Assembly: GCA_905215765.1 (NCBI GenBank)
Contig: CAJMRP010000013.1
Span: 1-24,337, forward strand
Length of the DNA stretch: 24,337 nucleotides
Reading direction: 5' to 3'
Source: an uncultured bacterium
GTDB lineage: Bacteria; Actinomycetota; Coriobacteriia; Coriobacteriales; Coriobacteriaceae
Shown: positions 6,787-13,415 of the stretch, piece by piece
Position numbering within the stretch: position 1 is the stretch's first letter
Layout: each line of letters begins with the position of its first letter
Program-made: the position numbers and the translations under genes
The notes under the pieces: generated by a model
Databases searched by the model: none
Seen by the model: only the letters and a program-made list of their open reading frames with translations
What the model was told of the DNA's origin: nothing

Positions 6787-7971
6787 ATGATCAACGAAAC
6801 TATGTATGCTCGCGGTGCGGAAAGCTCCATCATCCGTGAGATTTTTAGCTATGGTCTTGAGCGCAAGGCACAGATCGGTGCGGAGAACGTATTCGATTTT
6901 TCGCTGGGCAACCCGAGTGTTCCGGCGCCGGCTGCCGTGGCGGAGTCCATTAAGAAGGCCTTGGGGCTGCCGAGTGACCAGTTGCACGGCTACACCCCCG
7001 CTCCGGGCCTGCCGCAATGTCGAGCAGCCGTCGCCGAATCGCTCAACCGCCGCTTTGGCACAAGCTATGAGGGCAAAGACGTCTTTATGACGGTGGGTGC
7101 CGCGGCTTCGCTCACCTGCACGCTCAACGCCGTTACGAACCCGGGCGACGAGGTTATTGTTATCGCCCCGTACTTTCCGGAGTATCGCGTTTGGATTGAG
7201 AAGGCCGGCTGTACGTGTGTTGAGGCGCTCGCCGATGAAGATACGTTCCAGCTGAGCGTGGACAACGTGCTCAAGGCGATCAGCGATAAGACGGCGGCCG
7301 TCATCATCGACTCTCCCAACAATCCGACCGGTGCCGTATATACATGCGACACGCTGACGCGACTGGCCAATGTTCTGCGCGAGGCCAACGCTCAGCGCGA
7401 TCCCGAGAATCCGATTATGCTCATCTCGGATGAGCCGTACCGTGAGATTGTGTACGGTGCCGAGGTGCCTTGGGTGCCCTCGATCTACGAGCACACCATC
7501 GTGTGCTACTCGTATTCCAAGTCGCTGTCGCTGCCGGGTGAGCGCGTGGGGTGGATCTTGGTTCCCAACACCAATCCGCAGGCTGCCCGTCTGATGCCGG
7601 CTGTTGCGGGTGCTGCCCGTACGCTGGGTTTTGTATGCGCACCGGCACTCTTCCAGCGCGTAATTATCGACTGCATCGATGAGCCGAGTGACGTTGAGGC
7701 CTATGCACGCAACCGCACCGCGCTTACCGACGCACTAGCGGAGTACGGCTACACCTATGTTGAGCCGGATGGCGCGTTCTACCTATGGGTGAAAGCGTTG
7801 GAGCCCGATGCGAATGCGTTTTGCGAGCGCGCAAAGAAGTATGAGTTGCTTGCGGTTCCCTCGGACAGCTTTGGTATGCCGGGTTGGTTCCGCCTGGGCT
7901 ATTGCGTGAGTTACGAAACGATTGTCAATTCGCTACCCGCTTGGAAACAGTTGGCGGACGAGTATCGTTAA
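6787..7971 (+). CDS. Pyridoxal phosphate-dependent aminotransferase (class I/II)
   Basis: A 394-residue fold-type I aminotransferase. Visible motifs are the substrate-side F-S-L-G-N-P-S-V-P (38-46), S-P-N-N-P-T-G (176-182) with the Asn that contacts PLP, S-D-E-P-Y-R (214-219) with the Asp that pairs with the pyridine nitrogen, and the Schiff-base lysine in Y-S-Y-S-K (Lys245), followed by G-E-R-V-G-W with the phosphate-binding Arg253. These assign the aspartate-aminotransferase superfamily; the amino acid substrate cannot be told from sequence. It is a monocistronic-looking gene with its own promoter. The upstream 20-bp site is shared with the polar amino acid ABC operon at 10.8 kb, suggesting common control with amino acid uptake. 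Confidence 0.9.
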   Translation: MINETMYARGAESSIIREIFSYGLERKAQIGAENVFDFSLGNPSVPAPAAVAESIKKALGLPSDQLHGYTPAPGLPQCRAAVAESLNRRFGTSYEGKDVFMTVGAAASLTCTLNAVTNPGDEVIVIAPYFPEYRVWIEKAGCTCVEALADEDTFQLSVDNVLKAISDKTAAVIIDSPNNPTGAVYTCDTLTRLANVLREANAQRDPENPIMLISDEPYREIVYGAEVPWVPSIYEHTIVCYSYSKSLSLPGERVGWILVPNTNPQAARLMPAVAGAARTLGFVCAPALFQRVIIDCIDEPSDVEAYARNRTALTDALAEYGYTYVEPDGAFYLWVKALEPDANAFCERAKKYELLAVPSDSFGMPGWFRLGYCVSYETIVNSLPAWKQLADEYR

Positions 7972-8005
7972 AAGTAAAGCGCTCTGCCTACAATGTTTTA
8001 CGTGA

Positions 8006-8036
8006 AACGGGGTTTGGTGTTAAGCCGGACCCCGTT
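8006..8036 (+). other. Hairpin after the aminotransferase gene
   Basis: A 12-bp stem AACGGGGTTTGG / CCGGACCCCGTT with two G-T wobbles and a 7-nt loop. No T-tract follows, so it may be a weak or Rho-assisted terminator or a leader structure. It lies 35 bp after the aminotransferase stop. Confidence 0.45.
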
Positions 8037-8070
8037 GTCATGGACGTTGTGTCTTTGGGATGGAGTGGTT

Positions 8071-8099
8071 TTACGACTATCGAAGGCTATGCGTACAAT
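8071..8099 (+). promoter_or_regulatory. Putative promoter of the PHP-domain gene
   Basis: TTACGA (8071-8076), 17-bp spacer, TACAAT (8094-8099), 38 bp before the ATG at 8137. The -35 match is poor. Confidence 0.4.
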
Positions 8100-8136
8100 G
8101 AATATAAGCGACGGCCGTGCCAGATAAGGAGACCTG

Positions 8137-8958
8137 ATGCCCTACCTGCTTTCTTGTGACATTCATACCCATACGATGTTCTCTGCGCATGCATATTCGA
8201 CCATTGAGGAGAATGTGTACTGGGCGGCAGAGCGTGGCCTGCAGGTGCTCGGATCTGCCGACCATCTGAGCTCTATGGTTGCGGCTTGCCCCAATGACCT
8301 GCGCAGTTACCAATTCTTTATCAACCAGGATATCTGGCCGCGCATTTGGAGCGGCGTGCTGGTGCTGCGTGGTGCCGAGGTCGATATCGTTTCGCTGGAC
8401 GGAAGTCTGTTTGGCGAGGACACTCCTGTCACGCTCGATATCGCCGGCGATTCGTACAGCCGTCAGCATTCACTGTTCGATTTGGTTACGCGTAATTTGG
8501 ATTATTTGGTTGCAAGCGTGCATAATCCGCAGATTGCTGAGGGCGCGACGCTGGCCCAGGCGACCGAGATGTATATCAATGCCCTGGAGCACCCCAAGGT
8601 GTTCATGCTGGGTCACACGGGGCGTTCGGGCGTGCCGTTCGATATCGACGAGGTGCTGTTGGCGGCTAAGGCCAAGCACAAGATTATCGAGATCAACAAC
8701 CATAGTCTTGAACACGGTGTCGACACTGAGCATTGGGCCGTATGCCGCAAGATCGCCGAGCGCTGCGCCGAGCTGGGCGTGGGCATTGGCGTTTCGACCG
8801 ATGCGCACATTGGCATGGCCATTGGCAAGCTCGATTACGCTCGCAAGATGCTCGACGAGATTCACTTCCCGTTGGATCTGATCGTGACGCGCGATCGCGA
8901 GACGCTGCTGCGCGAGATGGCGGCAGCCGGCGTGTGCGACCTGCGCAAGGGGATGTAG
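8137..8958 (+). CDS. PHP-domain phosphatase/hydrolase (YcdX-like)
   Basis: A 273-residue PHP-domain metal-dependent phosphoesterase. The four PHP motifs are visible: D-I-H-T-H-T-M-F-S at the N-terminus (8-16), S-A-D-H-L (about 45-49) with the metal His, an E in R-G-A-E-V-D-I, H in A-S-V-H-N-P, then G-H-T-G-R, I-E-I-N-N-H-S, and the closing S-T-D-A-H-I-G. The arrangement and length match the YcdX/YtvB-like trinuclear-zinc phosphatases rather than the PHP domains of polymerases or histidinol phosphatase. The physiological substrate is unknown. AAGGAG with good spacing precedes the ATG at 8137. It ends at a shared bidirectional terminator facing rlmD. Confidence 0.88.
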   Translation: MPYLLSCDIHTHTMFSAHAYSTIEENVYWAAERGLQVLGSADHLSSMVAACPNDLRSYQFFINQDIWPRIWSGVLVLRGAEVDIVSLDGSLFGEDTPVTLDIAGDSYSRQHSLFDLVTRNLDYLVASVHNPQIAEGATLAQATEMYINALEHPKVFMLGHTGRSGVPFDIDEVLLAAKAKHKIIEINNHSLEHGVDTEHWAVCRKIAERCAELGVGIGVSTDAHIGMAIGKLDYARKMLDEIHFPLDLIVTRDRETLLREMAAAGVCDLRKGM

Positions 8959-8978
8959 CGGAGTTTATAAACCAAGCG

Positions 8979-9009
8979 AAGGGGGCGGCCCAGATGGGTC
9001 GCCCCCTTT
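8979..9009. terminator. Bidirectional terminator between the PHP gene and rlmD
   Basis: A 13-bp stem (8979-8991 with 8996-9008, one G-T pair) closes an AGAT loop and is followed by TTTCTT on the right. It lies between two convergent genes. The leftward U-tract is weak, so it works best for the PHP transcript. Confidence 0.8.
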
Positions 9010-9036
9010 CTTGTCCCAAAAATCTACTGAGGTTGG

Positions 9037-10485
9037 TTAGCGGCGTTCGAGGACCGCTACGGTTTCGGTGTGGTCGGTGTGAGGGAACATGTCGACGGGC
9101 ATGATCTTGAGCAGGCGATAGCCTCCGTCGAGGAGCTGATGCAGGTCGCGCTCTTGAGTCACGGGGTTGCAGCTGATATAGGTGATGCGGCGCGGCTTAA
9201 GCGCGCAGGCAGCTTCGAGGAACTCGGGGGTAGAGCCGGCGCGCGGCGGATCGATGGAAAGGACATCGATCCGCTCGTTGTTATCGGCAGCATCCAGGAT
9301 GTAATCGGTGGCGTCGTCGGCCATAAACCAAGCGCTGCGGGTGAGGCCGTTGAGCTCGGCATTGCGGCGTGCGTCGGCAATGCCCGCCGGGTTGCGCTCC
9401 ACGCCGAGCAGCATAATGCCGATACCCTTGTTTTGGGCATCTTTAGCTGCGCAAAGACCGATAGTTCCGCTACCGCAATAGGCATCCATGAGTACGTCGC
9501 CCTGCTGCAGGTCCATGCCGTCAATCGCGAGCTGATAGAGCAGCTCGGTCTGCTGCGGGTTGGTCTGATAGAACGCGGTAGGGGAGATATCGAATTCGCA
9601 GCCGAGCAGCTGATCGCGCATGCATTCGGCGCCATAGACGATGCGGGTCTCCTCGCCCAGGATGGCATTGCCGGGGCGGCCGTTGATATTCTGCGCAACG
9701 GTGACGATGTGCGGATCGAGCGAGGCGACGGCCTCAAAGAACTCCTTTGCATGCGGTAAGTCACGCTGGGCGGTCACGAGCGTAACCATGACCTGGTCAG
9801 TACGCCAACCGCAGCGGACGACGGCATAGCGAAGCAAACCAAGATGCTTGTCCTCATTAAAGGCGGGAATATGCAGCCGCTCAGCTTCGCGTGCGATGCC
9901 GTTGAGAATCTGACGGGCGCCCGGTGCCTCGACGGGGCATTCGGGTACGGCAACGATCTTGTGTGTGCCGCGCTCAAAGAAGCCGCAGCGGACAGCGCCC
10001 TCCTTACCAGGAGCAAACGGAGTGGCAGCCTTATGACGAAAGCCACGCGGCGCAGGATATTTACCCGGGTCGCCAAGGGTGACGCCCATACCGCGAATAG
10101 GATCGACAGCAATGCTCTCGCGCTCACAAAGCTCGGCAAACAGCTCCTCCATAGCAGCCTGCTTAGCCGCCAACTGCTTTTTATAAGGACGATTGAGCGC
10201 CGTGCACCCACCGCAAGATTTCATGATCGAACAGGGAGACTTGGGGTCCACGGCCTTACGCGCAGACGAAACCCGATCTTTATGCGAGCGCTTGGAGCGA
10301 GTCTGAGATGCCTTATCCTCGTTCCGACGAGAGCCGGGACGCTTGGCCTTAGCCTTGCCCTTGGCCGACTTACCCTTCGCGTCCTGAGACGACTTGGATT
10401 TCTTAGAAGATTTTTTCTCCTCTGACCCCTCAGCCGCCTCGATCAAAGCACGACGAGCCTTACGCTCCGCACGAGATTCTGCCAT
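9037..10485 (-). CDS. rlmD: 23S rRNA (uracil-C5)-methyltransferase, RlmD/TrmA family
   Basis: A 482-residue SAM-dependent RNA m5U methyltransferase of the TrmA/RlmD family. It begins with a ~80-residue Lys/Ser/Arg-rich low-complexity extension likely to bind RNA. Iron-sulfur ligands follow as C-x5-C-G-G-C (Cys85, 91, 94), with a further Cys in V-P-E-C-P. The SAM-binding D-A-Y-C-G-S-G-T-I-G-L motif, S-I-D-P-P-R-A-G, the nucleophilic Cys in I-S-C-N-P (Cys439) and the catalytic Glu in H-T-E-T-V (Glu474) are all present. No TRAM domain is visible at the N-terminus. The family contains several rRNA/tRNA specificities, so U1939 of 23S rRNA is the best guess rather than a certainty. The RBS is a modest GTGGGG. 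A TACAAT box on this strand (10525-10530) may be its -10. Confidence 0.85.
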   Translation of the reverse strand: MAESRAERKARRALIEAAEGSEEKKSSKKSKSSQDAKGKSAKGKAKAKRPGSRRNEDKASQTRSKRSHKDRVSSARKAVDPKSPCSIMKSCGGCTALNRPYKKQLAAKQAAMEELFAELCERESIAVDPIRGMGVTLGDPGKYPAPRGFRHKAATPFAPGKEGAVRCGFFERGTHKIVAVPECPVEAPGARQILNGIAREAERLHIPAFNEDKHLGLLRYAVVRCGWRTDQVMVTLVTAQRDLPHAKEFFEAVASLDPHIVTVAQNINGRPGNAILGEETRIVYGAECMRDQLLGCEFDISPTAFYQTNPQQTELLYQLAIDGMDLQQGDVLMDAYCGSGTIGLCAAKDAQNKGIGIMLLGVERNPAGIADARRNAELNGLTRSAWFMADDATDYILDAADNNERIDVLSIDPPRAGSTPEFLEAACALKPRRITYISCNPVTQERDLHQLLDGGYRLLKIMPVDMFPHTDHTETVAVLERR

Positions 10486-10594
10486 GAATTAACCCCACTA
10501 ATTTACAAATTGAAATCTGAAAGCATTGTACCGTGCCAAGTTAGCAGACGATATGCAAGCGCCCATTTCATGTCAGTGATAAGTCCAACGATGT

Positions 10595-10741
10595 TTGCCC
10601 GGCGTGGGCGGGGAGCGGCGCGTAATTAAGTTTATCGCGAGTTCCGCACGCAAAGGAAAGCACTTAATGTGCTTTCCGTCTTGCGCAGGACTGTAGAGCA
10701 GGAAACTTAATTACGCGCCGCTCCCCGCCCACGCCGGGCAA
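10595..10741. repeat. 147-bp element with perfect 39-bp inverted repeats
   Basis: Arms 10595-10633 and 10703-10741 are exact reverse complements over 39 bp. The outer part is very G+C-rich (beginning TTGCCCGGCGTGGGCGGGG), the inner part A+T-rich (TAATTAAGTTT). The 69-bp centre contains its own 9-bp-arm hairpin, GGAAAGCAC (10655-10663) / GTGCTTTCC (10669-10677) with a TTAAT loop, flanked by CGCAA / TTGCG (10649-10653 and 10681-10685) and a shorter outer pairing. As RNA or extruded DNA the whole unit folds into one long rod. It codes for nothing and has no obvious target-site duplication. It fills most of the divergent gap between rlmD and the ABC operon and ends 9 bp before the ABC -35 box. 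Confidence 0.85.
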
Positions 10742-10749
10742 CCTCTCCC

Positions 10750-10778
10750 TTGTACTTTATCAAGGTAGAGTGTATGAT
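10750..10778 (+). promoter_or_regulatory. Promoter of the amino acid ABC operon
   Basis: TTGTAC (10750-10755), 17-bp spacer, TATGAT (10773-10778, five of six consensus positions). Start of transcription would be near 10785, giving a ~50-nt leader that contains the operator at 10797-10816. Confidence 0.55.
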
Positions 10779-10796
10779 TCTGGACGTTACACGACT

Positions 10797-10816
10797 CACT
10801 TTACTTAACTAAAGTG
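10797..10816. promoter_or_regulatory. Putative operator in the ABC operon leader
   Basis: The perfect inverted repeat CACTTTA / TAAAGTG flanks CTTAAC. The 20 bp match the site at 6737-6756, upstream of the aminotransferase, at 17 positions. The position just downstream of the promoter suits repression by roadblock. Confidence 0.5.
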
Positions 10817-10834
10817 CCATCAAGGGGGAATACC

Positions 10835-11695
10835 ATGAACACCGATATGTCTCGTCGTCAGTTTGTTGGTCTAGCCGGCTCGCTCGCCACGGTTCTAGGC
10901 CTTGGCCTGGTTGGTTGTGGCGGCGGTGCCGATAAGGGCTCTGCTGCCGGTTCTGCCGCAGCCAAGGATGTGAAGGGCGCTGCGGAGTCCAAGAAGCTCG
11001 TCGTGGGCTTTGACAAGTCCTATCCTCCGTACGGCTTTGTGGGCGACGACGGAGAGTACACTGGTTTTGACCTCGATCTGGCCAAGGCTGTTGCCGATAA
11101 GCAGGGCTGGGAGGTCAAATACGAGGCCATCGATTGGGATGCCAAGGACACGCTGCTTAACTCGGGCGCCATCAACTGCATCTGGAACGGCTTTACCATG
11201 GAGGGCCGTGAGGACGACTACACGTTCTCCGAGCCGTACATGCTCAACGAGCAGGTGCTGGTGGTCAAGAAGGATGCGGGCATCAAGGGCTGGGACGATC
11301 TTGCCGGCAAGACTGTGATTACCCAGACTGATTCCGCTGCGCAGGACGTGCTTGAGGGTGACCAGAAGGATCTGGCAGCGACGTTTGCCACGCTCGACAC
11401 GATCGGCGAGTACAACACGGCCTTTATGCAGCTCGAGAGCGGCGCGGTCGATGCCGTGGCGTGCGATCTTTCGATTGCCCAGTATCAGCTTGCCGCCAAG
11501 CCCGATGCCTATACGCAGCTTAATGAGCCGCTGTCCAGCGAGCACTACGCCGTTGGCTTTAAGAAGGGCGACACCAAGTCGGCCGATGCTGTAGCCGAGT
11601 CGCTCAAGGCGCTCTACGAGGACGGCACGGTCAAGGACCTGTGCGACAAGTATTCAAGCTATGGTCTATCTTTCGATAATTGGGTGCTCAAGTAA
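10835..11695 (+). CDS. Polar amino acid ABC transporter substrate-binding lipoprotein
   Basis: A 286-residue solute-binding protein of the family 3 (amino acid) type. The N-terminus M-S-R-R-Q-F-V-G followed by a hydrophobic stretch and the lipobox L-V-G-C (Cys28) indicates export by Tat and anchoring as a lipoprotein. After a Gly/Ala/Ser linker, the mature domain starts KKLVVGFDKSYPPYGF and contains G-F-D-L-D-L-A-K-A-V, N-G-F-T-M-E-G-R and G-K-T-V-I-T-Q-T-D-S-A-A, all characteristic of polar amino acid binding proteins. The ligand is not determinable. AAGGGGG with 6-nt spacing supports the ATG at 10835; a GTG at 10814 is in frame but overlaps the operator. Its stop overlaps the permease start (TAATG). 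Confidence 0.93.
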   Translation: MNTDMSRRQFVGLAGSLATVLGLGLVGCGGGADKGSAAGSAAAKDVKGAAESKKLVVGFDKSYPPYGFVGDDGEYTGFDLDLAKAVADKQGWEVKYEAIDWDAKDTLLNSGAINCIWNGFTMEGREDDYTFSEPYMLNEQVLVVKKDAGIKGWDDLAGKTVITQTDSAAQDVLEGDQKDLAATFATLDTIGEYNTAFMQLESGAVDAVACDLSIAQYQLAAKPDAYTQLNEPLSSEHYAVGFKKGDTKSADAVAESLKALYEDGTVKDLCDKYSSYGLSFDNWVLK

Positions 11696-12348
11696 TGTCT
11701 ATTCAAGTCATGATGCAAATGCTTGGCCAGGGATTCTTGGTCAGTTTGCAGTTGTTTGTGCTGACGCTGCTGGGGTCGATTCCGCTGGGAATTCCCGTGG
11801 CGTTTATGCGCATGAGCAAAATCGCGCCGCTTCGCTGGATTGCGCGCATCTATATCTCGGTCATGCGCGGTACGCCGCTCATGCTGCAGATGTTTGCCAT
11901 CTACTTTGCCCCGTACTACGTGTTTGGCATTTCGCTCACGCCCGATTCCAAGTGGACGGCGTGCGTCGTGGCGTTCATCATCAACTACGCCGGTTACTTT
12001 GCCGAGATCTATCGCTCGGGCCTGCAGTCCATTCCGCGCGGTCAATACGAGGCCGCCGAGGTGCTGGGCTACTCGCGCCTGCAGACGTTTCTGTATATCG
12101 TGATGCCGCAGGTCGCCAAGCGTATTCTGCCGGCGATGGGCAACGAGATCATCACGCTGGTCAAGGACACGTCGCTGGCGTTTGCCATTGGCGTGGGTGA
12201 GATGTTCTCGACGGCCAAGGCGCTGGTCGCCTCGCAGGTGAGCATGGTGCCGTTTGCGATCGCGGCGCTGATCTACTGGGTCTTTAACTTTGTGGTCGAG
12301 ATGCTGCTGGGCGCCGCCGAGAAAAAATTGGATTACTACCATGATTAA
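11695..12348 (+). CDS. Polar amino acid ABC transporter permease
   Basis: A 217-residue inner-membrane permease of the HisM/GlnP type. The chain is strongly hydrophobic, with about five membrane segments, the first at residues 10-35. The cytoplasmic coupling loop has the EAA motif in Y-E-A-A-E-V-L-G-Y-S-R-L-Q-T-F, which docks on the ATPase. V-M-R-G-T-P-L-M-L-Q-M is the usual conserved sequence near the second segment. The start ATG overlaps the stop of the binding-protein gene by one base and lacks a strong RBS, so translation is probably coupled. Only one permease gene is present, so the transporter is likely a homodimer in the membrane. Confidence 0.93.
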   Translation: MSIQVMMQMLGQGFLVSLQLFVLTLLGSIPLGIPVAFMRMSKIAPLRWIARIYISVMRGTPLMLQMFAIYFAPYYVFGISLTPDSKWTACVVAFIINYAGYFAEIYRSGLQSIPRGQYEAAEVLGYSRLQTFLYIVMPQVAKRILPAMGNEIITLVKDTSLAFAIGVGEMFSTAKALVASQVSMVPFAIAALIYWVFNFVVEMLLGAAEKKLDYYHD

Positions 12349-13105
12349 TTCGGTAATGAATATAGCGAACGCTCGCAAGGCGTTTGGTGGCAATGAGGTG
12401 CTCAAGGATATCTCGCTCGAGGTCAAGCGTGGCGAGGTCGTGGCGATTATCGGGCCTTCGGGTGGCGGCAAGTCCACGCTGCTGCGGTGTGCCACGCTGC
12501 TCGAGACACTCGACGGAGGCTCGCTCTCGTTTGGTGACCTTGCCGTTGCGACGGATGCGGGTTCGGGCGCAGTCTATGCGAAGGGCGATGTGCCCAAGCG
12601 GGCACGCTCGCGATTCGGCCTGGTGTTCCAAAATTACAACCTGTTCCCGCACTATACCGTGATGAAAAACATCATCGACGCGCCGATCCGCGTGCTTAAG
12701 CGCCCGTGCGAACAGGCGGAAGCTCGTGCGCGCGAGTTGATCGCGCAGATGGGGCTTACGGGCAACGAGAACAAGGTGCCATGTGAGCTTTCGGGCGGCC
12801 AGCAACAGCGTGTGAGTATCGCCCGCGCCTTGGCGCTCGACCCGGAGATCCTGTTCTTTGACGAGCCGACCTCGGCGCTCGATCCCGAGCTAACGGCCGA
12901 GGTGCTGCGTGTCATTAAAGACCTTGCGTCGCAGAATATGACGATGGTGATCGTGACCCACGCAATGCAGTTTGCGCGCGATGTTGCCGATCGCGTGGTC
13001 TTTATGGATGGCGGCCGCATTGTCGAGGAAGGTCCTGCCGAGCAGGTCATCGACCATCCGCGTGAGCAGCGCACCCGTGAGTTCTTGAGCCGTATCGAGG
13101 GATAG
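12341..13105 (+). CDS. Polar amino acid ABC transporter ATP-binding protein
   Basis: A 254-residue ATPase subunit of the GlnQ/HisP class. Walker A G-P-S-G-G-G-K-S-T is at 38-46, the Q-loop lies in V-F-Q-N-Y-N-L-F-P-H, the ABC signature is L-S-G-G-Q-Q-Q-R-V, Walker B is I-L-F-F-D-E-P-T-S-A-L-D, and the switch histidine follows in V-T-H. The chosen ATG at 12341 overlaps the last 8 bases of the permease gene (ATGATTAA); an ATG at 12356 is an alternative that would remove five residues. Neither has a strong RBS, again pointing to coupling. It closes the three-gene operon before a strong terminator. Confidence 0.94.
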   Translation: MINSVMNIANARKAFGGNEVLKDISLEVKRGEVVAIIGPSGGGKSTLLRCATLLETLDGGSLSFGDLAVATDAGSGAVYAKGDVPKRARSRFGLVFQNYNLFPHYTVMKNIIDAPIRVLKRPCEQAEARARELIAQMGLTGNENKVPCELSGGQQQRVSIARALALDPEILFFDEPTSALDPELTAEVLRVIKDLASQNMTMVIVTHAMQFARDVADRVVFMDGGRIVEEGPAEQVIDHPREQRTREFLSRIEG

Positions 13106-13138
13106 GCTCAGGTATTTACTCAACTATTAATTGAGGTG

Positions 13139-13175
13139 AAGCCGTCGCAGGTCTTACGGTCTGTGGCGGCTTTTT
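13139..13175 (+). terminator. Terminator of the ABC operon
   Basis: A 12-bp stem (13139-13150 with 13161-13172, including G-T pairs) is followed by T to 13175. It ends the operon 34 bp after the ATPase stop. Confidence 0.85.
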
Positions 13176-13415
13176 GTTTGCATCGACGGGGTTCAATAAT
13201 CGCCTCACAAGCTTGTCTCTTCCTCTCGCCGCCTGTATTCATACGTGCGCCGAAAGGTATGCATGGACGGCCGCCCGTGAGGGTAGGGTGGTGGCATAGG
13301 ACATTTGGAGGGTGAGTCGGCTCGGTTGCCGACCATGCTGCTCCCGGGATGGCACCGACCGCGAACTCTCCCCGTTGGCGTCGCGCATTGCGCGCGGCCC
13401 TGCAAGGAGGTCATC
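13176..13415 (+). promoter_or_regulatory. Long leader of the EF-G-like gene
   Basis: No gene is seen in these 240 bp. A candidate promoter is TTGTCT (13213-13218), 17-bp spacer, TATTCA (13236-13241), giving a ~165-nt leader. The leader contains a clear hairpin GTCGGC / GCCGAC (13316-13321 and 13328-13333) and an outer pairing GGGTGAGT (13310-13317) with ACTCTCCC (13365-13372), which has one T-T mismatch and overlaps the hairpin by two bases. An open frame runs through from 13305 but lacks an RBS. Confidence 0.4.
13404..13410 (+). promoter_or_regulatory. RBS that sets the EF-G-like start
   Basis: AAGGAGG with 5-nt spacing to the ATG at 13416. This excludes the upstream in-frame ATG at 13305. 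Confidence 0.9.

Noticed and set aside
9070..10425. Plus-strand open frames opposite rlmD (9070-9759 and 9844-10425)
   Set aside because: RlmD on the minus strand has all catalytic motifs; the plus-strand translations show none and lack an RBS.
13113..13134. CTCAA / TTGAG inverted repeat after the ABC operon as a terminator
   Set aside because: The stem is only 5 bp; the true terminator is the hairpin at 13139-13175.
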